64,000 nucleotides of DNA, taken from the NCBI GenBank assembly GCA_023250955.1, contig JAHEZQ010000009.1, positions 1 to 64,000 on the forward strand. The letters are read 5' to 3'. The notes under the pieces were generated by a model. The model searched no databases, was not told the DNA's origin, and saw only the letters and a list, made by a program, of their open reading frames with translations. Within the stretch, counting starts at the first letter, position 1; each line of letters starts with the position of its first letter. Below, piece by piece: positions 29,214 to 37,875 of the stretch. This DNA comes from Melioribacter sp. GTDB taxonomy: Bacteria; Bacteroidota; Ignavibacteria; Ignavibacteriales; Melioribacteraceae. The translations under genes and the position numbers were made by a program.

Positions 29214-30257
29214 ATGCCAAGCAAAAAAGATTTCTTAAAAGATACTATTCAACACTTCGATATAAAGGAACACAACGTAATTAAGTTGGTTGATTCGATG
29301 GAGAAGATGGCTTTTAGCGCACGCGATCTTAATCGTGCAGCTCAGATATATGATAGGATGCTTCGCGATAAAGATTGTGCAATAATTTTAACTCTTGCCG
29401 GAAGTTTATTCAGTGCCGGCTTAAAGAGAGTTGTTTACGATCTTATTACAAACAACATGATAGATGCTGTTGTTTCCACCGGAGCTATAATGGTTGATCA
29501 AGATTTTTTTGAAGCTCTTGGTTTCAAACATTACATCGGCACTCCTTTCGTCGATGACAATGTTATGCGAGATCTTCACATTGATAGGATCTACGATACA
29601 TTCATTGATGAAGACGAACTCCGCATTTGCGATGAGACGACAGAAAAGATTTTTAATTCACTCGAAACGAGACCTTATTCTTCACGGGAACTTCTTTGGA
29701 ATTTTGGTAAATATCTTGATGAAAACGGCGGACCAAAAGTTGAAGACAGCGTTATCTATGCTGCATACAAACATAATGTCCCAATTTTTGTTCCTGCATT
29801 CTCAGACTGCTCGGCAGGATTTGGAATTATTGTCCATCAAACTAAAAATCCCGAAAAACATCTTTCATTCGATTCCGGAAAAGATTTTCTTGAACTCACA
29901 CAAGTTAAACTCAACAGTAAAGAGTCCGGAATATTTATGATTGGTGGCGGTGTTCCAAAAAACTTTACACAAGATATTGTTGTTGCGGCTGATATATTAA
30001 TGGAGAATGCGCCAATGCATAAATACGCAGTTCAAATTACAGTCGCTGATGTTCGTGACGGCGCTCTTTCATCATCAACACTTAAAGAAGCAAGTTCATG
30101 GGGAAAAGTTGAAACAACATTTGAACAAATGGTTTATTCCGAAGCTACGATTGCAATGCCGTTAATTGCAGGTTATGCTTATCACAAAGGTGCATGGAAG
30201 AATAGAACAAAAAGAGAGTTTCAAAAATTATTTACAAAAAAAGAGGTTAATGTTTAA
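29214..30257 (+). CDS. Deoxyhypusine synthase-family enzyme
   Basis: 347 residues across the whole deoxyhypusine synthase fold: TLAGSLFSAGLK (NAD site, near 60), VSTGAIMVDQD near 88, FVPAFSDCSAGFG near 192, GGGVPKNF (244-251) and EASSWGK with Lys298, equivalent to the catalytic Lys that carries the aminobutyl group. In eukaryotes and archaea the enzyme modifies eIF5A; bacteria lack hypusine, and bacterial relatives are thought to make homospermidine or similar polyamines from spermidine/putrescine. All key residues appear intact, so it is likely active. It ends in a strong terminator and stands on its own. Confidence 0.88.
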   Translation: MPSKKDFLKDTIQHFDIKEHNVIKLVDSMEKMAFSARDLNRAAQIYDRMLRDKDCAIILTLAGSLFSAGLKRVVYDLITNNMIDAVVSTGAIMVDQDFFEALGFKHYIGTPFVDDNVMRDLHIDRIYDTFIDEDELRICDETTEKIFNSLETRPYSSRELLWNFGKYLDENGGPKVEDSVIYAAYKHNVPIFVPAFSDCSAGFGIIVHQTKNPEKHLSFDSGKDFLELTQVKLNSKESGIFMIGGGVPKNFTQDIVVAADILMENAPMHKYAVQITVADVRDGALSSSTLKEASSWGKVETTFEQMVYSEATIAMPLIAGYAYHKGAWKNRTKREFQKLFTKKEVNV

Positions 30258-30284
30258 CCTTCACAAAAATTCCCTCTCCAAACA

Positions 30285-30313
30285 AAAAACCCGATTGGAT
30301 AAATCGGGTTTTT
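30285..30313. terminator. Bidirectional terminator between convergent genes
   Basis: AAAAACCCGATT (30285-30296) and AATCGGGTTTTT (30302-30313) pair perfectly around a five-base loop, with A and T tracts on the two sides. It serves the DHS-like gene (plus) and the sortilin-like protein gene (minus). Confidence 0.9.
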
Positions 30314-30340
30314 ATTTTAATTCAATATTCTAGCAACAAA

Positions 30341-33151
30341 TTATTTCATCAGAATCATTTTCTTAGCTGAGGAAAAGTTTTTAGTTTCCAACTTATAAAT
30401 ATAAACACCGCTAGCAAGTTTAGCAGCATTAAACTCAACCTTATGATTTCCTGCTTCCATCTTACCATCCACTAAAGTTGCAACTTGCTTACCAAGCGTA
30501 TCGAACACCTTTAGTTTAACATCACTGACTGCTGAAAGCTGATAACTGATAACTGTTGTTGGATTAAATGGATTAGGATAATTTTGCTCAAGCTTAAAAT
30601 CATTTGGAATACTATTTACATTTTCTATTCCGGTCGGTGTATATTTTCCAACAAATGCACCGCGGCCATGTGTTGCAGCTACAACTGTTCCGTCAGATTT
30701 TCTTGATGTAATATATTCTACTACAACTTTACCCATTACAGTTGACGCTTCCTGTGTCCATACCGTGCTTGTACCATTCATCTGAGATGCTGAATAAACT
30801 CCAACACTTGTAGCAATTAAATAAACTTTATTGTTTCCTGTAGTGGGAAAAATTGTTGCTGAGCGTACAGATGCTTCTGTAAAATTTCCTTCCACATCAG
30901 ACCAGCTTGAGCCACCATCAGATGTGTACCATAAACTTTTAACATTATAATTTGCTAACACTACCAAAACTTCATTTGCATCATCTGGATTAATTGCTAT
31001 ACCATGAATATACGATCCGTTAGGTACTGCTGAAGTAGAATACAGCGGCGTTATATCAATTGCTGTCGTAGCAGTTTTAGAATTATTCATCTTATAAATT
31101 TTTGGCTGAGCTGATGTATGTGATGCTGCTAAGTAAAGAATGTTTGCCGTAGTTTTTGAAACAGCTAATGTTGAATAAGTATATCCTGCTGGAATTGACA
31201 AATTAATAGAGGACCAGCCAACCGTAGTTTTATCTTGTATATAATTTGGAAGGGTTAATAAACTATTATTACGCCATAATAAATTTGATGCAATGTAATA
31301 CATATAATTTTCATCGTTCGGATCAACCGCATAAGGATTAATAAATTTCATCCCGCTAGCACCGTCAGGTGTAATAGAAGACCAACTGGCATTTTGATCT
31401 GGATCATTATTGCCATTATACCCATATCTTACCACTGAACCATTTTGTGTTGAACCATAAGCAAATTGATTTCCTAAATAAGAATAACCCCCATCCCCGG
31501 TAGTCACATCTCTTGAATCGTTTGCATTTGTTCCATTCCATCGGAATACCGGTGAGCCGTTATCTTGTGTTCCACCAAAAATCCGTGTATCACCGGAAGT
31601 TGGTGATATTGCCATCGTATAATATTGAGTTACGTTATAAAGATTATCTCTATCTGCCCAAGGGAAAAATGTTGTATAGTTTGTAGTAGTAGGATCAGGT
31701 GCATAACTAATTCCTCCGTCATGTCCGACCCAAATTCCAATTGGATCATCTTGATCAAATACTATAGTGTGAATATCGGGATGTAGCCCAGGATAGAAAA
31801 AACTCTGAGTATAACCATACCCGCCAATCCAATTCGTTTTGGGATCTGAGAAGAGCTTCGTTGCAAAACCATCTAATGATCTAAATAAATTTGTGCCTCC
31901 AATAAAAACAATATTTTCATTATTTGGATGAACAGCTATTGCCATGTTGTAATCACCTTGAGTATCCATATATCCGTCTCTTGATCCTGTAAAAGCGGGT
32001 AGATTAGCAGATAAATCAGTAGAGGCTCCTGTTGAAATATTTATTTTGAATAATCGAACATCATCTTTACTTGGTGTACCAATCGGAACACCTGTGTTTG
32101 TTAAAGAATAAATTACATTTGGATTTGAAGTACCGAATGCCATTACTGATCTGGAAGAAGATGATGGAAAATCTACCGGAGTTATATTTGTCCATGTTAA
32201 TCCGTCGTTTGTTGATTTATATAAACCTGGCGCTGAGTTCGGATTATAGGTTCCATTATAACTAAGCTGCGATAAATAACAAATCATTATACCATTCTTA
32301 TTAAAGACCAAGTCAACGTAATAATGATCATTTTGACTTCCCAAACTTGTTGTCCAAGAACTTCCTCTATCAGTAGATTTAAGAAGTAAACCTCCATTTG
32401 AGCAAACAAAAACATATCCGGAAGTTGGGCTAACAACAACTTTGGATGCATAAGAAAACATACTGTTCCAGCTTGTACCATTTGGGTTATAAAGAGAGTT
32501 ACTATAATTTATTAAGTTCCAATTTTCTCCGTTATCTGTAGATTTATAAAATCCGCCGCCGTAAAAATTAGCATTTCCTCCCCGAGATTTTGCACTGTTC
32601 CCGTCAAACTCTCCGCCTACAGCATACCAATTATTTTGAAAACCCGATCTTGGATCTTGAGCAATTGATGTTACGCTTAAGATACTTGCAGTATTGCTTT
32701 TCAATAACCAAGTAATACCTCTATCTGTGGATTTCCAAATACCGCCGGAAACTCCTCCGGCAATAATTGTTTTGTTTGTACCATCCGAGAGATCTATTAC
32801 AATGGCACGTGTTCTTCCGCCAAGATTAAACGGACCGGCTTCTTTCCAATTAAATGCTAATGCATTTAATCCTTTCGCTAATCTTTCTTCCGATTTCGGT
32901 AATCTAGAAGCAAATGCAATCTCCTTTTCACGAATATTTTCCGGAATAGAATTTGTCCTTGGATCTCGTAAAATAGAAAAGAAATATTCGTTTCTTTCAA
33001 TGGCAGTTTGTTTTTTCTTTTCAGGAGATTCTTCTTTTTCTCCTTCGTTATTTATAAAGGATGAATATGATTTATAGTTATATGATTTAAATATTAGTAG
33101 AGATATTCCAAATGATATAACTAAAACAAAAAGAAAAATTCTTTTAAGCAT
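30341..33151 (-). CDS. T9SS-secreted sortilin/BNR-type beta-propeller protein
   Basis: 936 residues. The N-terminal hydrophobic segment (5-22) is an export signal. From about residue 105 repeated motifs such as FNLGGRTRAI, GGVSGGIWKSTDRG and ST(D/N)xGxTW mark a VPS10/BNR-like propeller of the kind seen in secreted exo-acting glycosidase-like proteins; no catalytic residues can be assigned. The last 80 residues are a T9SS type A sorting domain with QNYPNPFNPTT, KVFDTLGKQVATL and the closing MILMK, so it is expected on the surface or outside the cell. A small lipoprotein gene precedes it by 18 bases. Confidence 0.85.
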   Translation of the reverse strand: MLKRIFLFVLVISFGISLLIFKSYNYKSYSSFINNEGEKEESPEKKKQTAIERNEYFFSILRDPRTNSIPENIREKEIAFASRLPKSEERLAKGLNALAFNWKEAGPFNLGGRTRAIVIDLSDGTNKTIIAGGVSGGIWKSTDRGITWLLKSNTASILSVTSIAQDPRSGFQNNWYAVGGEFDGNSAKSRGGNANFYGGGFYKSTDNGENWNLINYSNSLYNPNGTSWNSMFSYASKVVVSPTSGYVFVCSNGGLLLKSTDRGSSWTTSLGSQNDHYYVDLVFNKNGIMICYLSQLSYNGTYNPNSAPGLYKSTNDGLTWTNITPVDFPSSSSRSVMAFGTSNPNVIYSLTNTGVPIGTPSKDDVRLFKINISTGASTDLSANLPAFTGSRDGYMDTQGDYNMAIAVHPNNENIVFIGGTNLFRSLDGFATKLFSDPKTNWIGGYGYTQSFFYPGLHPDIHTIVFDQDDPIGIWVGHDGGISYAPDPTTTNYTTFFPWADRDNLYNVTQYYTMAISPTSGDTRIFGGTQDNGSPVFRWNGTNANDSRDVTTGDGGYSYLGNQFAYGSTQNGSVVRYGYNGNNDPDQNASWSSITPDGASGMKFINPYAVDPNDENYMYYIASNLLWRNNSLLTLPNYIQDKTTVGWSSINLSIPAGYTYSTLAVSKTTANILYLAASHTSAQPKIYKMNNSKTATTAIDITPLYSTSAVPNGSYIHGIAINPDDANEVLVVLANYNVKSLWYTSDGGSSWSDVEGNFTEASVRSATIFPTTGNNKVYLIATSVGVYSASQMNGTSTVWTQEASTVMGKVVVEYITSRKSDGTVVAATHGRGAFVGKYTPTGIENVNSIPNDFKLEQNYPNPFNPTTVISYQLSAVSDVKLKVFDTLGKQVATLVDGKMEAGNHKVEFNAAKLASGVYIYKLETKNFSSAKKMILMK
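30528..30555 (+). repeat. Copy of the dispersed GCTGAWAGCTGAT repeat inside a T9SS sorting-domain sequence
   Basis: ACTGCTGAAAGCTGATAACT and its continuation lie antisense within the 936-aa gene, encoding the ISYQLSAVSD part of the sorting domain. The core TGCTGAAAGCTGAT differs by one base from the intergenic copy near 41.3 kb. Confidence 0.5.
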
Positions 33152-33169
33152 AACTTTTACCTTGTTTTA

Positions 33170-33565
33170 TTATTTCATTAATTGAGAAACTGTCCATGTA
33201 GAATTTTTTTCATTTTCAATTTTCATTTTTGGTTGCCTTATTTCAAATTGAAATTCGGTTCCCTTTTTAAGTGACTTTAATTCGATCAGCCGTTTAGCCA
33301 TTTGCAATTTCAAATCTGTATTAGGAGCAATTTCTTCGGTTGTAGAACCATAACCAAGAACTGATTTAACATTCACGTCTAATAAATAGTAATCACCGCT
33401 CTCTGTAAAGCCGTTCATAATACACGAAACAATTGCTGAACCAGGTGGAATATTTTCCCCAATAGATTTTTTTGTTTGAGATGATTGCTCAGATGAAGAG
33501 CATCTATAAAATAATAGAGAGATTGTTATAGCTATTATAAAAATAAATGGAATTGTTCTTTTCAT
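33170..33565 (-). CDS. Small putative lipoprotein, unknown function
   Basis: 131 residues. A strongly hydrophobic signal (6-19) ends in FYRC followed by SSSEQSS, an imperfect lipobox with the Ser-rich linker common in lipoproteins. The remaining 100 residues look like a single beta-rich domain and match no family I recognise. It precedes the sortilin-like T9SS protein by 18 bases and is probably cotranscribed. Confidence 0.6.
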   Translation of the reverse strand: MKRTIPFIFIIAITISLLFYRCSSSEQSSQTKKSIGENIPPGSAIVSCIMNGFTESGDYYLLDVNVKSVLGYGSTTEEIAPNTDLKLQMAKRLIELKSLKKGTEFQFEIRQPKMKIENEKNSTWTVSQLMK

Positions 33566-33699
33566 GATCTGCCTTAATCTTTATTTTTAATTGAAAAATA
33601 AATAACGCTACTAATGCTTTCTTTATTGTTAATCTTTTGATTAAGTACAAGATAAAAAAATAATTATACATAAGAACTATTTTTTCGGAATCATTATAT

Positions 33700-33728
33700 A
33701 AAAAGAAAAAGCGACACGATAAACGCTT
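33700..33728 (-). terminator. Probable terminator after the M30-like peptidase
   Basis: AAGCG (33709-33713) pairs with CGCTT (33724-33728) around a ten-base loop; the minus strand then runs TTTCTTTTT. The stem is short, so the call is tentative. Confidence 0.5.
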
Positions 33729-33731
33729 ATC

Positions 33732-35510
33732 CTATTTCATCAAAATCATTTTTTTAGTCTCAACTAAATTCCCTGAAGTAAGTCTGTAAAGATAAACTCC
33801 GCTCGGTAGAGACGTTCCATTGAACGTCTTTACATATTGACCGGGCAATTGAAATTCATTTACAAGAGTAGCAACTTCTCTTCCAAGCACATCATAAATT
33901 TTAAGAGAAACCAAACTGCCTTCAGGTAATTGATATCTAATTACAGTCTCGGGATTAAAGGGATTAGGATAATTTTGATCTAGAGAAAATGACGAAGGAA
34001 GTAATTCGATTGATTCGTTCACTCCTGTTATACCGCTTGAATTAAAAGAATAAATAAATGGTCCGGTTTGACCATCGTTTCCATTATTGTGATAAATCAT
34101 AAATGTTACTGAAGAATAATCGGGTACTGAGTAATCAACACCGGGAATTACGTTTTCAATTATTTTATTTGCACCATTAACCCTGATCGCTTTAATCTGA
34201 ATATATCCATCAACAGATGTATTAAAATTTATTTTTAGATTTTTACCTGAATTGAAAGTTATATACTCGGCAGAATATTTATATAACCCATTGGTCTTAC
34301 CATTTGAAATGTTTGCATCATTGTAAGTAACATTTGGATTTACATTCGTAATTGGAGTATAAGTATAAGCCCACTCGGGATGAGTATAATTTACATTTTC
34401 GTTAAGAAAATTTGCCAACCACCAATCAACCAAGACTGAATAAAAAGTTTTACTGCTACCTACACTTGTCATGTATTGATTTAATCCTGATACACCGCTA
34501 ATCCCACGGCTCAAATAATTTTTGAAGATTGCTATTCCGAATTGTTCCTTTAGATAAAGTGAAAATCTTGCAGCTCTGGAATAATCTCGAAGCACTGCAG
34601 TATTATCTCCGTATCTCCAATCAAGTAAATAATGATTTGATTCACCAACAAAATAAGATTGATTATAAAGCGAATAACCATTAATTACTTCAGCAGCTAA
34701 CGACCAACCTTCATTAAAAAATGTTTCATCATTTGAAATATATTTCCAATGAATCATATGCTGAAATTCGTGAGCAGTAGTTTTCATTCCCGTTGTAAGA
34801 CCGCTGTTGTTTATGGTTCCATCTTGTTTAAGAAACGGAAGAGGATTACAATCTAGATAATATATTTCCGCCTTGTTGCTATATGTTGTATTGACTTCAT
34901 TGATGCTATGGAAAAAACCAGCAACATAACCCCCGCTTCCTTTATAACCATCTCTAATATTCAGTAATAGAATAATGATTTTGGGATCACTATCAACATC
35001 TGGTACGTTTCCGTATGCATCCACATCTGTTTGATAAACACCTTTATTAGGATTTGCAGGTGTACGGGAATCGAAAGCTAATCGAATTGAATCTACTACA
35101 GTTTGATTCACTTTATTATTGATATCAATCCATGAAGAATCCTCAACAAAAATATAACAGTGTTCCCCAACCGCTCTGCATGTTGAAGGAACTATATAAA
35201 AAGACGGAATAGCTCCGGTTCTCAAATCAGCAACCCACCATCCCGATGAATACGGTCCCTTGCTTCCAACAGTAAAATTCCAAGCAGTTTTATTTGTTTT
35301 GTTAAGGCTTTGTTCTTTTGCCAATTTAGCTTCATCAATGCCATTGGCTTTATTGAACTGTTCAAGATAAGGGCGGGCGTCAACAGGATAACTTTCTTCA
35401 CTAGAAATTTTTTCTTGTGCATGTGGAATAGATTCTTTCTGCTGTGCAAATGCTGCTAAAGATAGTGTAAAAAGTATTGGGATAGATCTATTAATTATTT
35501 TCATAATCAT
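33732..35510 (-). CDS. T9SS-secreted zinc metallopeptidase, M30 (hyicolysin)-like
   Basis: 592 residues with a signal peptide (about 1-22, AAFAQ). HEFQHMIH (247-254) with Glu267 in NEGWSLAAE gives the HExxH...E zinc site of gluzincins, in the form seen in the M30/hyicolysin family. The C-terminal 85 residues are a T9SS type A sorting domain (QNYPNPFNPET, DVLGREVATL, MILMK). An extracellular protease is expected. A second ATG two codons in (35504) is an alternative start. A small lipoprotein gene lies 11 bases upstream. Confidence 0.86.
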   Translation of the reverse strand: MIMKIINRSIPILFTLSLAAFAQQKESIPHAQEKISSEESYPVDARPYLEQFNKANGIDEAKLAKEQSLNKTNKTAWNFTVGSKGPYSSGWWVADLRTGAIPSFYIVPSTCRAVGEHCYIFVEDSSWIDINNKVNQTVVDSIRLAFDSRTPANPNKGVYQTDVDAYGNVPDVDSDPKIIILLLNIRDGYKGSGGYVAGFFHSINEVNTTYSNKAEIYYLDCNPLPFLKQDGTINNSGLTTGMKTTAHEFQHMIHWKYISNDETFFNEGWSLAAEVINGYSLYNQSYFVGESNHYLLDWRYGDNTAVLRDYSRAARFSLYLKEQFGIAIFKNYLSRGISGVSGLNQYMTSVGSSKTFYSVLVDWWLANFLNENVNYTHPEWAYTYTPITNVNPNVTYNDANISNGKTNGLYKYSAEYITFNSGKNLKINFNTSVDGYIQIKAIRVNGANKIIENVIPGVDYSVPDYSSVTFMIYHNNGNDGQTGPFIYSFNSSGITGVNESIELLPSSFSLDQNYPNPFNPETVIRYQLPEGSLVSLKIYDVLGREVATLVNEFQLPGQYVKTFNGTSLPSGVYLYRLTSGNLVETKKMILMK

Positions 35511-35521
35511 AATTTGATTTT

Positions 35522-35851
35522 CTATTTCTCATCTCTAATGATCGGAATTATTTTCTCTACGACTAAAGTTTTAATACCTTCTTCTTCTCTGAGCTCTCCA
35601 TACTTTATGTAATAATAATTTCCTTGTTTCTTCCATAATTCATCTTTTAGTTCTTTACTGACTTGAAGAACATAAATTTTATTTTCATCGGTTCTAATAG
35701 CAAGCTTTGTAAACGGTTCATTTCCTATAACAGTTATTATGCCCTTAATAGTATTACTATCATCTAAATTCTTTCCGCAATTACAACATGCAGAAAAAGA
35801 AACCGTAATTAGTATTAATAATAAAACAAATATTTTACTGAATAATTCCAT
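35522..35851 (-). CDS. Small lipoprotein upstream of the M30-like peptidase
   Basis: 109 residues: signal 6-20, lipobox FSAC with Cys21, then a further Cys-x-Cys, and a mature domain of about 85 residues. The domain is beta-rich (GIITVIGNEPFTKLAIRT) and may be an OB-like small fold, but no family is recognised. Its pairing with a T9SS cargo gene repeats the arrangement at 30.3-33.6 kb. Confidence 0.62.
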   Translation of the reverse strand: MELFSKIFVLLLILITVSFSACCNCGKNLDDSNTIKGIITVIGNEPFTKLAIRTDENKIYVLQVSKELKDELWKKQGNYYYIKYGELREEEGIKTLVVEKIIPIIRDEK

Positions 35852-36061
35852 TTTGAATCCTTAAAGAATTAATATTAAGATAAATAAATGCTTAGAACCA
35901 AACAAAGTAGATTTTCGGTGATGTGCGATCGACTACAGTGATTGGCTAAAAAATAAAAGATACTGTTATGATCAAATAGAATTATTTTTTTTATTTGTGA
36001 CATTTAATTTTTATTCAAACCAGAACTATTCGGATTATTGAAACTCATTGTTAAGATATGC

Positions 36062-36090
36062 TTGAGACTCAAAATAATTTAATCTATAAT
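36062..36090 (+). promoter_or_regulatory. Sigma70-type promoter of the response regulator
   Basis: TTGAGA (36062-36067), a 17-base spacer and a perfect TATAAT (36085-36090), about 50 bases before the ATG. Confidence 0.75.
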
Positions 36091-36140
36091 TACATAGAAA
36101 GATAAACTTGATATACGATTTTTAAAAGAGAAAATAAAAA

Positions 36141-36518
36141 ATGGAAAAGAAACCGAAATTAATGATTGTTGAAGACGATGATTTAAACCAACTAATTTAT
36201 AATAAAATTTTTGCGAATAAGTACGATACAGTTATGTGCAAAAATGAAGACGATTTTTATCCTGCACTGAAGAAAAACAAATTTGATATTTTTTTAATAG
36301 ATATTTCTTTAGTCGGTACTAAAGACGGAATTCAACTGATAAAAGAGTTAAGACAGATGAAAGAATACAAATCAACACCAATTATTGTAGTAACTGCTAA
36401 TGCATTTAAGAGAGACGAAGAGATAGCCAAAGACGCCGGTGCAACAAAATTTATTCGTAAACCAGTTGATACTAAATTTTTAATCGAGGAGTTCGAATCT
36501 TCCCTGACACAGCAATAG
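36141..36518 (+). CDS. Single-domain response regulator (CheY-like receiver)
   Basis: 125 residues, only a receiver domain. The acidic pocket Glu11-Asp12-Asp13, phosphoacceptor Asp54 (in LIDIS), Thr85 and Lys107 (RKPVD) are all in place, so it should be phosphorylated. There is no output domain and no kinase gene beside it; it may act in a phosphorelay or by protein binding. It is convergent with the suf operon, with only 19 bases between the genes and no clear terminator. Confidence 0.9.
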   Translation: MEKKPKLMIVEDDDLNQLIYNKIFANKYDTVMCKNEDDFYPALKKNKFDIFLIDISLVGTKDGIQLIKELRQMKEYKSTPIIVVTANAFKRDEEIAKDAGATKFIRKPVDTKFLIEEFESSLTQQ

Positions 36519-36537
36519 AAATGATACTACTGGATTT

Positions 36538-36993
36538 TTAATTACTTCTATTGTAAGAATAGTCAAATAAATATTTTTCGTTACCCATTAAATCTTTCAA
36601 TGTCATCTTTTCTACCACAGAATCAACAGAGTCTTGAATTAATTTCCATAATGAACGGACCGAACAATCTATTGAATTCGTACAGATATCCATTGCACCG
36701 GTATGTGTATTGCAAAACTCATCATCAAACAATCTTCCGCCTAGTACTTTAAGAACAGTACCGACAGATATCTGATCCGGCGGACGAGTTAAAGTATATC
36801 CGCCAATCTGTCCTCGTGAACTTTCTAATAATCCGCCAAGACGAAGTACACGTAGAATTTTTCCTGCATTATGCTCTGATATTCCTTCTGCCCTGCTTAT
36901 TTCTGGAATAGTTAAAGATTTTTCAACAGCATAAAATTTTGCTATGCGAAGTAAACATCTTAAGCCATATTCTTCTTGAGCGCTGAATTTCAT
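36538..36993 (-). CDS. Rrf2-family regulator with Fe-S type cysteines (IscR/SufR-like)
   Basis: 151 residues. The winged-helix part (1-85) has the Rrf2 pattern, with EYGLRCLLRIA, ISRAEGIS and RGQIGGYTL. Cys94, Cys104 and Cys110 are spaced like the cluster ligands of IscR-type regulators, which sense Fe-S status. It is the last gene of the suf operon, two bases after the bacilliredoxin stop, so it likely represses or tunes the operon as cluster supply changes. Confidence 0.88.
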   Translation of the reverse strand: MKFSAQEEYGLRCLLRIAKFYAVEKSLTIPEISRAEGISEHNAGKILRVLRLGGLLESSRGQIGGYTLTRPPDQISVGTVLKVLGGRLFDDEFCNTHTGAMDICTNSIDCSVRSLWKLIQDSVDSVVEKMTLKDLMGNEKYLFDYSYNRSN

Positions 36994-36994
36994 T

Positions 36995-37531
36995 TTAATT
37001 TTCGTTCAATGGAATTTTCGATCCGCACATTTTTGCATAAACTAGTTTATCATACATCTCTTTAGAAATTGAAGGACCTTGTGCGGAACAATATTGATTA
37101 AATACTTTTTGAAGTTCTTCGGCAATCTCTTCAGAATATCTTCCTTCTATTTGATGACGTTGCATAGTATAAACCAATTCACCATTTTTATAAAGTGCCA
37201 TAAACGGCGATGACGGCGGTAAATTTTTTAAATAATTATTCCGGAAATGATCAACCGCATCACGATCTTGTCCTGCAAAAACCGTAATAGATTTATCAGG
37301 TATAATATTATTCTGCAGAGCCAAAGCTGCACCCGGACGAGCACTTCCTGCAGCACAACCGCAAACAGAATTGATCATTACAAATACGGTTTTATCATCT
37401 TGTTGTTTTAAATAACTATCAACTCTTTCAGAAGTTCTTGCTTCTTCAAAACCAACATATAGCAATTCATCCCTCATTGGCTGAACTGCTTCCGGATCAT
37501 AAATAGGTGCTCTTTGATTTATAGTAAACAT
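36995..37531 (-). CDS. Bacilliredoxin (BrxA/BrxB, YphP/YqiW family)
   Basis: 178 residues; the family is usually about 145, and a C-terminal extension (QGPSISKEMYDK...) makes up the difference. The thioredoxin-like fold contains SVCGCAAG with Cys57 and Cys59, the CGC motif of bacilliredoxins that strip bacillithiol from mixed disulfides. RPGAALALQN and the ending PSSPFMALY also fit. It is embedded between sufT and the Rrf2 regulator. With bshB1 and bshA in the same window it supports bacillithiol use in this organism. Confidence 0.9.
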   Translation of the reverse strand: MFTINQRAPIYDPEAVQPMRDELLYVGFEEARTSERVDSYLKQQDDKTVFVMINSVCGCAAGSARPGAALALQNNIIPDKSITVFAGQDRDAVDHFRNNYLKNLPPSSPFMALYKNGELVYTMQRHQIEGRYSEEIAEELQKVFNQYCSAQGPSISKEMYDKLVYAKMCGSKIPLNEN

Positions 37532-37560
37532 GATTGTTTCCTTTCTAATGACTATTAATT

Positions 37561-37875
37561 TTATAAAAATCCTAATTGCAATTTTGCTTCTTCAGTCATC
37601 TTATCCATACTCCATGCCGGTTCCCATACAAGATCAACATAAACATCTTTAACACCTTTAACATTTTTTATTTTTTCTTTTACTTCTCCGGGTAAACTTC
37701 CAGCAACGGGACAGGCTGGAGAAGTCAAGGTCATTTTAATATATGCATTCCCCTCGTCATCAATTTTGATTCCGTATATTAATCCTAATTCCCAAATATC
37801 AACAGGAATTTCCGGATCAAAACAAGTCCTGAGTACATCTACTACAGCTTGTTCTAGTTTCTCTTTATCTATCAT
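37561..37875 (-). CDS. sufT: SufT-like DUF59/MIP18 Fe-S assembly factor
   Basis: 104 residues of the MIP18 family: [16 protein letters not shown] near residue 20 and TSPACPVAG near 51 with the conserved Cys. SUF-associated members help mature Fe-S proteins. The ATG overlaps the sufS stop by four bases, so they are coupled. Confidence 0.9.
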   Translation of the reverse strand: MIDKEKLEQAVVDVLRTCFDPEIPVDIWELGLIYGIKIDDEGNAYIKMTLTSPACPVAGSLPGEVKEKIKNVKGVKDVYVDLVWEPAWSMDKMTEEAKLQLGFL

